Shown: positions 1-12,180 of the stretch, piece by piece | Numbering within the stretch: the stretch's first letter is position 1 | Layout of the letters: each line of letters starts with the position of its first letter | Assembly: GCA_020465985.1 (NCBI GenBank) | Contig: JAANYP010004399.1 | Coordinates: 1 to 64,000 of the forward strand | DNA length: 64,000 bases | Direction of reading: 5' to 3' | Origin: Centrapalus pauciflorus | Lineage: Eukaryota > Streptophyta > Magnoliopsida > Asterales > Asteraceae | Notes under the pieces: model-generated | The model's database searches: none | What the model was told of the DNA's origin: nothing | Seen by the model: only the letters and a program-made list of their open reading frames with translations | Made by a program: the position numbers and the translations under genes

Positions 1-925
1 TTGTCGGAAAAACGTCGTTGTTGGAGACGATTTGTCCACAAGGCGATCTGTTCTTGAATAACGACTTCTTCCTCATCCATTACCTCACGCGGAGGAGAAG
101 CATACCTGTACTAAGATGAAGATGAACCTTGTGCAAAAGATGCAGTGGGAATATTCGTGTTAGAGATCAAGGCTAGGGAATCATTGGGTTTGATGCCAGT
201 GTTAGCAGATAGCAGCAAAGATGCGAGTTGATTTGCCATCTTTTTCTATTGATCCACATCCCCTTGATACTTTTTCAGCTCTTTGAAGATGACATTGATC
301 GATACCTCAGGAATATTTAGGACTCGTCGTGCGGCCCGACATGCAATCTGCCACTCAGGGGCTAAGGCTGAAAAGAACTGGATGTTTATGTCATCCTTGT
401 CCTTTTTGATGTGCAGTTTGTTTAACTCATTCAGGACTGCACAAAACCTCGTAAACATAGCCTGCAGGGACTCCCCGTCTTTCGCACGGAATTCAGTAAA
501 CTTAGCCTTAGCTTCCTCTATTTTGGCTCGGTCATCTTGATCTGCCCCCAGCATTTGTACCTCTAGCTCGTCCCACATTTCTTTAGCAGACATTTTGCTG
601 TCCACTCTGACTAAGATATCATGTGGGGAAGGGCCTGATAGATCAGATACTCAGCCCTCTTATCGGCATGCTGCTTGTCACGCTCAGCGTCATTAGCTGG
701 TTCTCTATCAACCTTAGATGCGAGAACAGGGGGGTCAGCCTCGGGTCTAGCCGCGATTTCCCGATAGTAGATAACGGAGCCTTCAGAGATGGATTGAAGC
801 ATAAGGTTTCCAAGGGGTTGCATACCAACAAATTTGAGGAACCGGGATTTCCATTGTTCATACTCGTCAGGATACAGAACAGGTGGTCTGTTCTCGGATC
901 CGAGTACGAGAGCTTCACGAGACAT
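1..925 (-). pseudogene. gag: Element A gag, 5' part, broken (runs off left edge)
   Basis: N-terminal Gag of a Ty1/copia element, which would form the retrotransposon particle. The ATG is at 925-923 and the protein opens MSREALVLGSENRPP, matching element C's gag at 20029. A frameshift lies near 605-611 (the C copy reads through here), a CAG-to-TAG stop lies near 250, and a further TAG follows a run of serine codons near 112. That last TAG is at exactly the same place in element C. The gene continues past the left edge toward the zinc knuckle seen in C. The homology to C is certain by eye; the product is inactive unless the stops are read through. Confidence 0.85.
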
Positions 926-1039
926 GATTGAGGGTGCTGATTGAACAAATAAGATCTGGAAGGTGGAAACTTGAATCGGATGGACTGGATGGTACTAATT
1001 CGGATGATGGTTTCTGAGTTCGGATTGAGCCGAATTCGG
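926..1039 (-). other. Element A gag leader, left piece
   Basis: Untranslated leader between A's gag and the element B insertion. It carries ATTCGGATG-type motifs like the rest of the leader at 16313-17284. Its last five bases (1035-1039, TTCGG) are repeated at 16313-16317 on the other side of B. Element D has the uninterrupted version of this junction near 44460-44500. Confidence 0.8.
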
Positions 1040-1700
1040 TGTAAGGTCTACTACTGCAAGATCTATCTAGACGCGGATCCGTGAACGAGTGCGGAATCCT
1101 CGTTGACGGTTAGACGGACAACTCTCAATCAACGGAAACACGGAGACTATTAGACGCTGAACGAACGACACACGAACGATCCTACGTACTAATTCTCTTC
1201 GAAACGGCACTCACCTAGCTGATAAACTCGAGATCGCCTCTTGCTTAATTCCTCACGAATTCTGCCAAAAGGTCTCTTAATGATTCGAGTCTATCCCTAA
1301 TTATAGACCCTGATTCGAGTCTGTTGTGGGCCAACCTCGAATCTGGCCTAAGGCCCATTCGAATCTGTCCATCTGACAGACTCGAATCTAGCCCATTCGA
1401 ATCTAAGGATACATTCGAATCTATCACAGATTCGAATGTCTTCCTTTACCTATTCGAATCTAGCCAATACACTTAAAACACTTAAGTGATGAAACTTATG
1501 TTTTAACTTATGCTTGAGTTAATCTTTGACCTTTATGTTTGAACTTCTTGTAATACGTTACATCAAGTTCAAACACACAATCAATAACAGACAAACACAT
1601 ATTAAACATATATATCAAAATACTTGTTAATACTCAGAATATTACCTAAACCATAATGCAGATCGACTAGACTGCTATCGTCACACAGGGTGTACCAACA
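1040..1700 (-). repeat. Element B outer 3' LTR (661 bp)
   Basis: On the + strand it runs TGTAAGGTC...GTACCAACA, flanked inside by a PPT (1701-1711) and outside by TTCGG. Its first 400 bases or so (R/U5 side) closely match the 5' LTR at 15769. From about 1437 to 1660 the U3 side is different sequence and about 117 bp longer. The two outermost LTRs therefore do not form an ordinary pair. It carries TTCGAATCT-type repeats at 1300-1460. Confidence 0.85.
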
Positions 1701-1711
1701 GACTCCCCCTT
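1701..1711 (-). promoter_or_regulatory. Polypurine tract of outer 3' LTR
   Basis: AAGGGGGAGTC on the - strand directly abuts the LTR start TGTTGGTACA. This is the expected site for plus-strand DNA priming. Confidence 0.8.
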
Positions 1712-1751
1712 GACGATAGCTTCTAATTATTTACATTACATCAAATCAAAT

Positions 1752-4700
1752 TTAAGTACTAGAGCTATATATACTACTACCTGCATATAATCCAGCATCT
1801 ATACAAACTTTAACTACCTTTTGGAACTTCCTGGCTTCAGATCTCCATGGTTCAGTAAAGAAAATAGGCTGATCATGAAGCTTCTTCAGGTCGTCCTTCG
1901 ATAGGTTTATCAAATGCAGTGGATCATATACCTTCAAAATGACCTGCTCGTCTTGATCTTCCATGATAGCTTCAGCAGTGTCAATCTCTAGGTACCACCA
2001 CTTCATGATGCTCAAAACGTTCTGTGGCATTGGTTTCATTGGGACTTTCTTTAGACACCTCACAGGTTTGTATTCCATCCTGGCCCATGGCCTACCTGTA
2101 TGAGGATCTATTCTCGACTGATCCTCGACCCTCTTTCCGGTCCTTGGCTTGAGTCGCTCGAATTTCCCAGATCTTCCTTCTTTCCTTATGATTCGTGCCA
2201 CAACCTCAACGTACTGGTCATTACCTATATTAATTAATTCTTTCCAAGCAAGCTCCTTTACTTCAATCTTGGGCAGTGAGTTGAACGCCCTCAGTGTTCG
2301 CCTCAAGTATTGAAGGCCATCTCTTCTTTTTAAGATAAATAGCTGCAGTTCTTTGTCAAAGAACCAGCTTATAATCCCTCCAGCAAAATTTCTAGCACTT
2401 GGATTTCTCATCTTCTTCTTCATCTTCAGCTGATCTTTCTTTTCTTCCTTCTTGAACCAAAGATTTATCAAATCAGCTCTAGATGGCTCTTTCTCAGCCT
2501 CTTCAAGTTCTTTGTCTTCAACTGAGGCTACCTTGATGTAATCAATATCAATCACATTATGATTTTGGCTCTCATACAGTTCAGTGACTGGTTGTGAATT
2601 GATTATTACTTCATTAACGTGATCGTCTTCATCATCTAGCACTTCATCATCCGATTTCCAGTCAGCGACGTCATCTGGAATGAATTCACCTTCTTCTAAT
2701 TCTTCAATATCATCTTCAAAATCAAATTCCATTAGCTCTTCTTCAATATCTTTCAGCGCATCTATCATGTCGCTATCTAAAGTCCTTGAAGAACCTGCTT
2801 CTCCTCCTGCTCCTCCTACTTCTCCTTCTGTACTAGGCTCCCCCTGAACTTGTGTAACTTGAGCTGCAGAAAAATCTACAGACTCAATCTCTTTGTTCGC
2901 ACCGGGATCATCGCCTTCATTATCATCATCTTCTCGCTGTACTTCCTGATCTTTACAACTCGTCTCCCCCTGAGTTTGTAGATTTTTCATAAGTTGCTCT
3001 AGGAGGGACCGCATTGCTCGGATTTCAGACGATTGATCAGCAACAAATGATTTAATCTCCGTCTTTTCGTCTCTAACACTTTCAACAATCTTTCTCAGTT
3101 CTGCATTCTCCTTATCAAGATTAGAGTTATGCTCTTGGAGTTCACCGACTGCTTTTGTGAGAGTTATGATTTGAACGTTCTGAAAGTCGACACGGCTCTT
3201 GAGTTGCATGATTCGTTGATTGTCGGTATAGGCTTCTGATGTAGAAGGGATGGACTGAATGGGAGCAGGATTGAATGGGTGGGGAATGTAGGGTTCATGT
3301 TGCTGAGGTGGCGGTGATGGTGGAGCTGTAACTTGGGGTTGGGTCTGGGTTTGAGGCGGAGGTTGTGCATCGGACTCTGATGAAGTCCCCTGCATAAACC
3401 TGTGACGTTTGGCCCGTTGCCTTGTCACCAACTGAGCAGTCTCATCTTCTTCAAAATCTGACTCCTCCAATTCCCTGGCCTCTCGCCTCCTCGAACCACC
3501 TTCATTGACAATCAATCGCGAACCATAAGTTCCAATTTGAACTTCAGGAACGGCAGCTGCAGGAACTTCCTCTGAATCTGATTCGGATTCTGAAGATATT
3601 AATGCTTCATCTGCCCTTTCTGGTTCGTATTCGTCAACATCACGAAATATATCATCTGCATCTCCAGGCGGACTAAGCAGCTCACCCACTAATGCTGCTG
3701 CCACATCTTCATTTGCATTAGGACCAGAAGACCATATTTCCTCCAAGGTCTGAGCAATCTGCTCAGATTCGGGGACTGCACCGATTCGGGGACTGCACCT
3801 GAAGTCCCTGCGTCTTGTGCCTGTGGTTGTTCACTGGTTGAAGGCCTGGATGCCTGAATTTGACTAGCAGTTTGTTGCTGTTGTCGTCGTGGATCACGCG
3901 GCCTAGCACGCGGCTGTTGTTGGCGTTGTGGTTGTTGTTGCTGTTGCTGCTGTTGGACATCAACTACCCCTGCCCAGTTGGCATTACTCGGGGCTTGAAA
4001 TTCCCTATCTAGAATTGCACCAAATAGTGGACGCGCCACCGGAACCACTAACCTTCCTCGATGTGAGGAGCAGTCAGAGTAGATGCGCTTATCCATAATA
4101 TTCACGCTCAATGCATCATCTGATTGTGGCAAATCAGGCAAGAAGTGCCTTATCAACATCATTACAAACCTAGGATACAGAAGGAATCTTTCTCTCTCAG
4201 GGGCAGTAATTTGATGGATGAATTCCGAGAAAAACAACTGTGAGAAGCTGAACTTCTTATTGTACACCATGGCAATCACCCCAGATTGAATCTTGGATAC
4301 AATGTAATCAAACCCAGCCTTCTTAGGTGCAAAACAAACCATGAACACGTGGACCAAAAATCGCCACTGCCCTATCAACCCGCTTTTCATATAAGATGAT
4401 TTTGTAACGTCCAAACTATAGCCCATTCGCTAAAACGCTGCTTGCCTAATACTTAATGGAAAGTCTATAGGCCCGTCTTCTTGTTCTTGTGAACCCAACT
4501 GCAGTACTTGACGCAAAATATCTGCTGAGAAAACCAGAGGTTGACCAGCAATTCTGGTTCTTAAAACTGTCGGGGTGACAGTACAGTCCACCTGTAAATG
4601 ATCGTAAAATTGACGCACATATGAAATCACAATCGGAATATTTTGATATAATGCATAGCTGATCCTAGACTCTGCTAGAAAATCTAAAACTTCTCGAAAT

Positions 4701-4774
4701 CCCTGTGCTTCAGGGATGTTATGAGCTGGATTAAGTACCATATTATGCTTAGGAACAAAAGCACGAAGCGCCAT
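1752..4774 (-). pseudogene. Element B env-like / additional ORF after pol (about 1000 codons, two breaks)
   Basis: A large extra ORF between pol and the 3' LTR, the type found in some plant Copia elements; its function is unknown. ATG at 4774-4772. In order: a conserved N-terminal globular domain (4774-4000), a Gln-rich stretch (about 3960-3860), an acidic Ser/Glu-rich middle, a coiled coil (about 3180-2980) and a C-terminal domain ending at 1752. I see no convincing signal peptide or transmembrane segment, so 'env-like' is positional only. There are two breaks: an in-frame TAG at 4430-4432, and a frameshift explained by a 17-bp tandem duplication (3766-3782 and 3783-3799). The N-terminal domain resembles the start of the extra ORFs in elements C and D. 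Confidence 0.75.
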
Positions 4775-5845
4775 ATCTGCACAATATATAAAAGTGTTAG
4801 AATTATTAAAAATCAATAAACTTGTTTAAATTCAAAATTTGTTTTATTTTGTACTCGATTAAGTACAAAATCCAACACAATTAAATTTCCACAAGTTTAA
4901 TAAAATTTAAATTGAACAAAGCAAATACAGTACAGATTCGAGTCTAATGGACAGACTCGAATGTCATGGTCATCTCGAATCTATTGATAGATTCGAGAAA
5001 CCCATGAACAGATTCGAATGCCCAAGAACAGATTTGAAAGGCCGACAGACTTGTTTGCAACAAAAATCCAAGATTTTAACCATTTTGAACTAGATAAATC
5101 ACATAGTTTAGTTCAACTATGTTCTAATCACTGAATTATGCCTTTAATTTGATATTTCATAGGTCCTAACTTAGTTATTTTTCAAAAACTCTATTTTGAC
5201 CCATAAAACTTCAAAATGTGATGTTTAAGCCCAAAATTGTGTATAAAACTACCAAAATCTTGTACAATCCGGTTGATTATACCTAGATATGAGAGTAAAA
5301 TCGAACACGATAGCTTTAGACTCGATGAAATGTCGTTTTCGTGAAATACGGTAGATTCGAGAATAGATTCGAGATCGCCACAGACAGATTCGAGGAAGTA
5401 GAATCGAAAACAGTAAGAAATAAATGACTTCACTGTTAACCTATTTATACCACCTACCTTCGAGTCTAAGCATAGATTCGAATCTACTGACAGATTCGAA
5501 GTACTCCTTATTCGAGTCTGTCTTAGATTCGAAACCTCCAACACTTAGAAAAAATTTCGAAAATTTTGAAATAACTTCAACCTTTTTCAACCTTTTTCTA
5601 CGGTATTGTGTAACAATATAAACTATGCCAATTCTTTTACCCGAAGCACAAATATTTCACACAATGTTTATTTTATCCAACTTTGAATGCACCCTCAGTA
5701 ACTTTTGACCTTTTACCTAAGTAAAAATGAAACTAAACTAAAATAAAATAAACTAAGGTAAAAATAAAAATAAAATAAAGTAAACTAAAATTTTGACCAA
5801 AAATTTAATCTAGACTTAAGAAAAAAATTTACAATCTAAGCTAAA
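4775..5845 (-). other. Spacer before B env-like ORF, with TTCGAATCT motif array
   Basis: No gene. Bases 4930-5530 hold many TTCGAAT/ATTCGAGTCT motifs, like those in B's leader and LTRs. The ATG at 4774 is preceded on the - strand by a 3'-splice-like TTGTGCAG, and a GTAAAAG donor-like site lies near 5641. An unproven leader intron of about 870 bp could cover the array. Bases 5560-5845 are homologous to 7425-7700, showing that this 3' region is duplicated. It ends abruptly against the inner LTR. Confidence 0.6.
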
Positions 5846-6379
5846 TACTACTGCAAGATCTATCTAGACGCGGATCCGTGAACGAGTGCGGAATCCTCGT
5901 TGACGGTTAGACGGACAACTCTCAACCAACGGAAACACGGAGACTATTAGACGCTGAACGAACGACACACGAACGATCCTACGTACTAATTCTCTCCGAA
6001 ACGGCACTCACCTAGCTGATAAACTCGAGATCGCCTCTTGCTCAATTCCTCACGAATTCTGCAAAAAGTCTAATAATATTTCGAGTCTATCCCTAATTAT
6101 AGACCCTGATTCGAGTCTGTTGTGGGCCAACCTCGAATCTGGCCCAAGGCCCATTCGAGTCTGTCCATATTGACAGTCTCGAATCTAGCCCATTCGAATC
6201 TAAGGCTAGACTCGAATCTATCACAGATTCGAATCCCAAGCCTTAAACATTTCGAATCTATGGCTACATTCGAATCTATCACAGATTCGATTGCCAAGCC
6301 TTGTATTCTAGAATCACCTAAGAACTTGTCTTATCAATAACAAAACTAGACTGCTGTCGTCACACTGAATGTACCAACA
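5846..6379 (-). repeat. Element B inner LTR (534 bp, outer tip missing)
   Basis: Closely matches the 5' LTR at 15769-16312, including the U3 part, with roughly a dozen differences by eye. The first 9 bases (TGTAAGGTC) are missing and the copy joins directly to the spacer at 5845. A PPT abuts its other end (6380-6390), so it was a genuine 3' LTR for the gag-pol unit. Confidence 0.85.
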
Positions 6380-6390
6380 GACTCCCCCTT
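6380..6390 (-). promoter_or_regulatory. Polypurine tract of inner LTR
   Basis: AAGGGGGAGTC on the - strand next to the inner LTR start, identical to the PPT at 1701-1711. Confidence 0.8.
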
Positions 6391-7200
6391 GACGATAGCT
6401 TCTAGTTTTTGTTCATTGATCTTGATAGACTATTTGCTTTAATGACAATGAATGTCGATATCACCCTTTCTCCTCGTTATCCATGACTGATGATTCTGAA
6501 TCGCTTCTCTAACTTAGTCCACGTTCCTTTGAACCACAAGACTTCTAATACCTCTTAGACTAACCTCTCAAATCTGCAGTACGACCCTTTCTTCTAACAG
6601 TTTTTGCAAACACCTCAGCCCAGAATTGTCTTCCTAGATTATACGGTCCTTCTAAGCTAAATCAGTCACTTCTAACTTCAGAATCTGATTCATCATTTAG
6701 AGCAGTCTTCTGCATCTCTAGATCTATCCCATTCTGATCATCATTCATAACACCTTCATCAAGTGATGCATTCATAACACTTCGGAAAAAGTTCTAAGTC
6801 ATCTTCAATTACTCTGACAATGCTCCGGTCAGACCATGTCTTCAGTTACTTCAGTTGTCTCTGAATCCTTGTCTTTCCTATTGTCAGTAGCTTTGGACAC
6901 TGACTCCCCCTGAGGATCAGCAGTGAGAGCCAATATTTGAAAGATCTGCCAGCTCACTACTGTCTTGAAAGATCTGCCCGCTCACTATTCGAGCTATCTT
7001 CTTTGACTTATCTTTTTCGAAGGACAGCTTCTCTACGATTTCTCCACTCTCTACTATTTCTCCCCCTGAGATGGATGATCTTTCAACCAGATGCCAATAT
7101 AGCCTCCAGATTTGCAATCTGCTGCTACTGATCAGTCTCTGTCTGATCCAACTTGGCATGAAGTTCACAAATCGCCTTTGTCAGGTGAAGAATCTGTAAT
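6391..7200 (-). pseudogene. Degraded remnant of env-like ORF in B's gag-pol unit
   Basis: No usable ORF. The text parallels the C-terminal and coiled-coil part of the env-like gene at 1701-3200. It starts with the same bases after the PPT, and it keeps two PPT-like stretches (about 6903-6912 and 7060-7070, CTCCCCCTGAG on +) matching those at 2838-2847 and 2963-2974. The N-terminal domain is absent. It is a deletion derivative of the gene that is much better preserved at 1752-4774. Confidence 0.5.
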
Positions 7201-8788
7201 TCTGTGAATAATTCAAGGCTAACACTGTATAGACTTAATCAACAGATGAAACAAGTCATTAGATGTTAGTAGGACATTAAAATCATTATTCAACGATAAA
7301 GATAAAATGAAACTCTCCTACTTAAAGTTTTTGAAGGTTTATAGCGTAAACCAAACACGAGAACTAAGTTCGAGAGAAACTATCATTACCTTTGTGTAAA
7401 TAGTCCCAACCTCGTAAGTTTTGAAAAACTTTGAACAATTTTCAACTTTTTCAACACTTAAATGAAAATTTTGAAAATCTTTGAATAAAATTCAACTTTT
7501 TCAACTTTTTCATGTAATGGAGGTTTACAACCTTTGCAGAACCAATCACACTAAGCAACAGATTTTCACGCAATATTTGTTTATTCAACCAATCATGCAT
7601 CCTTAGAAACTTTGACCTTTATCCTACTGAAGATAAAAATAAAATAAAATAAAATTAATTTTAAACTTAAGCTACTCTAACCTACACTAAATAGTATATT
7701 TTTGGCGAGAATAGTCAAAGAAAGATTCAATCAGATAGCGATGTCTGATACTAACTTTCAGTACTTAAACTTTCACACTTAGGAATTTTTTATTCCTTTG
7801 TTTGTTTGTCGTGACATACCTATTTAGCCAATTGTTGGTATTTTACCCTGTTAAACATTCTACATTTCGGAATATCCCTTGGCCTTTTTATTTATCAGGA
7901 AATTATCTTACGTGACGCAGACATAGACATACTTTTATGATCAAGGCACACAGACAAAGATTCTAACTTGTTGGTATTTGCAAACTTTCTTTAAAAGACT
8001 AACATTGGACACAGGTCTGTATTCTCATACAACAAAGTGTCTTAGTTCGACTTAAGGTTTATTTTTAAAGTTAGCAGATAGCGGTGACAGGTCTGTACTG
8101 ACGTACAACAAAGCGACATATCTGCTAACCCGAATCTAAACAGAGACAACAGGTCTGTACTTACGTACAACAGAGTTGCATGTTTTCGACTCTCAGTTTT
8201 ATATGATATTTCTATGCTTTCCATTTTCAGATGTATTTGATGTTTCCATACATCCCCAGAAAGTTTGCACACCTCATTTAGACTTAAAGTTTGTATGTCT
8301 TGTACATAAAAATTAAGACCGATTGGTCGTACATCTAGGTTAGTGACACGCTTGACTTTTTCTAGAATATTTTATTAGCCTTGAGATTCCCTATATGTAT
8401 TATGCCTACCAACACATCAAACTAAATAAAGTATAACACTTAGGATTTAGTTGCATTATGTGTGAAAGCCTAAATACTTAGAGTCTGTAACAACGGTGCT
8501 AATTTTCGTCACTTTGAACCTATGTATCTAAGACTTAACTCATTTTCTGATATTCTCTTTTTTTGTATTTTTGTAATTTTCTCTCTTTTTTCTTTTGTTT
8601 TTCATAGCAAAAAGCAGTAAACTAAGCTAACCTACTAACTTACTAAAAATAGAAACTTACTAAAAATAGAAACTTTCCTAAATTAGAAACTTACCTAAAT
8701 TAGCAACTTACCTAAATTAGCAGACTACTGTAAAGAAAGAAATACTACTACTCTAAAAGAAAATAAACTTACTACTACTAAGGTCAAA
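7201..8788 (-). other. B region between pol and env remnant, no gene
   Basis: AT-rich non-coding DNA. Bases 7425-7700 match 5560-5845. Bases 8011-8175 hold three diverged hairpin-forming repeats (annotated separately). I see nothing clear in the rest. Confidence 0.6.
8011..8175. repeat. Three 27-bp hairpin repeats in B 3' region
   Basis: Copies at 8011-8037, 8087-8113 and 8149-8175 share ACAGGTCTGTA...TACAACA(A/G)AG. Each can fold into a 5-bp stem with a 4-base loop: TGTAT/ATACA in the first, TGTAC/GTACA in the other two. The changed base pair is compensated on both sides. Confidence 0.7.
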
Positions 8789-11700
8789 TTACTCTGGGTT
8801 GCGCATTCCGTTCAGTTGAATTAAATACTCAAACCGTGACTTATCAAACGCTTTGGTAAATAAATCTGCATTATTATCTTCTGTTGCCACTTTTACCAGT
8901 TTGATTAAGTTTTTTTCAGCACAATCACGAATAAAATGATGCCTTATGTCTATGTGCTTTGTTTTTACTGTGTTTAGCTGGATATATTTAGTTATAGCAC
9001 ATTTTATATTGATTGTCTACCTTAATAGAGTTTGAGTGTAAGCCAAACCGTAACCCGCCAATTGTTGTTGTATCCACAGAATGTGAACAGCAATACCAGC
9101 AGCACATACTCGGGCCTCGTGCAGCGTTGACACGGCTACCGACGTTTGTTTCTTGCATTGCCAGGACACCAGTCTCCCTCCTAGGAACTGACAACCTCCA
9201 GTCGTTGATTTGCGCGTCAAGCTGCATCCTCCGTAGTCCGAATCTGTGAACGCCTCCAACTCTAGATCTCCCTCGCGTGATACCAAAGTCCCAGCTTCGG
9301 TTTCGACTTGAGGTATCGTAGAATCCGCTTCACAGCTTTCATATGCATCTCCTTCGGATTCGCTTGAAACCTAGCACAAATACACACAGCAAACATAATA
9401 TCAGGTCTTGAAGCAGTTAAATACATAAGTGACCCAATCATGGCCCGATATAAAGTCGGATCCACATCGGAATCACTTTCAGTACCCGGCCCGAGATTGT
9501 GATTCACTTGAATCGGCGTGCTGAAATGGGCAGTCAACTTAGTTCCCTCCATCCCAAACCGTTCTAATATGTCATAGACAAACTTAGTTTGATGGATAAA
9601 CATTCCTTCCTTCTTTTGGTCAACTTGTAACCCTAAAAAGAAATTCAACTCTCCCATAGCACTCATCTCGAACTTAGACTTCATAACCTTCTCGAAATCT
9701 TTGCACATCTGTTCGTCTGATGATCCAAAAATGATATCATCGACGTACACTTGTACCAAGATAAAGTGATCTCCCTTTCTCTTAACAAATAGAGTACTAT
9801 CTATCCTACCCCTCTCAAAGCCATTTTCTAACAGATGGTTGGATAGAGTCTCATACCACGCCCTAGGAGCCTGATGTAATCCATAAAGAGCCTTATCTAA
9901 GCGATATACTCTATCAGGATATTTAGGATCTGTAAACCCGGGCGGTTGTTCCACATACACCAACTCCTTCACTTTCCCATACAGGAAAGCACTCTTAACA
10001 TCTAATTGATATACCTTAAAGCCCTTGAAGGAGGCAAAGGCTAAAAACAACCTAATTGCTTCTAACCTTGCTACTGGTGCAAAAACTTCGTTGTAATCGA
10101 TTCCCTCCTCTTGGTTGAAACCCTTTACAACTAATCTCGCCTTGTTGCGCGTGACTATACCCCGATCGTCTCTCTTGCACTTAAAAACCCATTTGGTTCC
10201 TATTGCAATCTCCCCTCGAGGTAACGGAACTAACTCCCACACTTCTAGTTTCCTAAATTGTGAAAGTTCTTCCTGCATCGCTTCAACCCAGGAGTTGTCC
10301 TTAAGTGCCATTTGCACATTTTTGGGCTCTACTTGCGATATGAAACATGAATATAGACATGTGTGATATGCCTCGGAGTCGTTTATCATCGACAACAACA
10401 CAGTGTTGTTATTTACACTACTCCGAGTCCTCACACCCTCGTTAGGATTTCCTATGATGCTATCTATTGGATGGTTCTTGTTAATCCTAGAGGTCTCTAT
10501 TTCATCAACCCTTAGATTATCTCCTAAGTTGGATCCTATTTCACCTAAGGGGGGAACAGGCTCAGCTTCTACATTTTCCTCCTCGCGGACATTTTCCTCA
10601 GAGTTGGAACTTGAAGCTTGAGTCTGATTCTCAGTGGTAGGTGCCTCTTGATCAGCAACTTCTGGAGACCCATCTATAGTCGCAGTAGGCTCGGACGTAG
10701 ATTCGAACGTGGTCCTTGGAAAGATTTGGCCATCGTCGTTCAGATGCAACGTCGCCAAGTCCTTCTCGATTGTACCTGCATCATTATCCAGAGGAATGTT
10801 AAATGACTCAAATAACTTATCATAGTCAAATATCCATTCCGGACCAGTTTGGGGTTCATGTGTATAACTTGAGACTTCAAAATTATACACAATCTCCACA
10901 GTAGCAGTTGTTTTGTTAAACACCCGTTTGTTTGGTGAGTTTGGCACATAACCTAGGAAGTATCCTTCGTCAGCCTTTTCACCAAACTTCGGTTGATGTT
11001 TTGTTCTTAAAAGTGTGCATGGTACTCCAAACGGTTCGAATCCAGTTAAGTTAGGTGGCCGTTTATTCAAAATTTCATAGCATGTTTTGTTCAATGATTT
11101 GACTGTAAGGACTCGGTTTAAAATGTGGCACGCGGTATTCACTGCCTCCCCCCAAAACATGGTAGGAAGCTTTGAATCCGAAAGCATAGTCCTTGCAGCC
11201 TCAATCAATGTTCTGTTTTTACGTTCGACCACCCCATTCTGTTGTGGTTCATATGGTGCACTGAATTGATGCACGATGCCCTTTGATAGGCAATATACAC
11301 CAATTACAGAGTTTTTAAATTCAGTCCCGTTATCACTACGAATATGTTTAACCCTTGTTCCGTAGGAGTTCTCCACTTGGTCTAAGAACCCGATGAGCTT
11401 TGCAGCCGTCTCGTCCTTCGTACCTAAAAAGAAAACCCATGAAAACCGTGAGTAATCGTCAGTGATAACTAAGCAAAACCAACTACCTCCTATACTCCTT
11501 TTGTTGATAGGGCCGAAAAGGTCCATATGCAACAAATCGAATGTCGAGGTTATGGAGTTCAGCTTCTTGGACTTGTGTGTCTTTTTATGTTGCTTGCCCT
11601 TCATGCACGGTAGACACTTGTCTTCAAACTGAAAGCTCTTCAGAGGCACACCTTGCACCAAACCATTCTTCGTTATGTAGTTCATTTTCCTAAGGTGCAA

Positions 11701-12165
11701 GTGAGCCATGCGTCTGTGCCACAAAACCGATTCCGTCTCCGAAGCTTTTGATAGTAAGCAGATCGGACCCATCGAATTATCTGGCTTGTTCATATCGAGC
11801 ATGTACAAGTCATTCATCCTTGGAGCCCGCATCAATATCCAATCTTCAGGTATCTTGAATCCCGGCTTTAGCACTAACGCCTCAGTGTCAGTAAATAACA
11901 CTGAGTTCTTCTTATCACAGATTTGAGATACACTAACGAGATTATGAACCAGTTTATCAACGTGATAAACTTGATCCAATGTAATCGTCCCATTAGTGAC
12001 TTCTCCAGTTCCAGTGATATTTCCACCCTTGTTACCCGCGAATGATACAAATCCCCTATTACCCCCCTTGAAGTCTGTGAGAAGACTTCGTTCCCCCGTC
12101 ATGTGCCTGGAGCAACCACTGTCGACGAACCACTTGTTGTTTGGACCGGTAGTTATCTCCTGCAC
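8789..12165 (-). pseudogene. pol: Element B pol: protease-integrase-RT-RNase H, nearly intact
   Basis: Replication polyprotein. One open frame covers 12165-9262 (967 codons): protease active site WFVDSGCSRHMTG near 12125, the GAG-pre-integrase HHCC-type region, integrase core (HMDLFGP, SDNGTEF, ERKNRT), and reverse transcriptase with YVDD at 9747-9736. Near 9275 the frame shifts into RNase H (TDSDYGG kept). A second break lies near 9000, and the C-terminus continues to a TAA at 8789. The RNase H segment around 9150 is unusually diverged near the usual AEAEY motif. The frame is the same as gag, separated by one TAA. The first codon shown as Met in this frame is GTG, so no independent start is evident. 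Protease, integrase and RT motifs look complete, but RNase H is broken. Confidence 0.85.
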
Positions 12166-12180
12166 ATGAAAGAAAATAGG

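Noticed and set aside
1752..4774. Calling the extra ORF a true envelope gene
   Set aside because: I see no signal peptide, furin-like site, fusion peptide or membrane span; only its position is envelope-like.
8042..8272. 76-residue ORF over the hairpin repeats
   Set aside because: It is made of translated repeat units, with no similarity to other frames and no conserved start.
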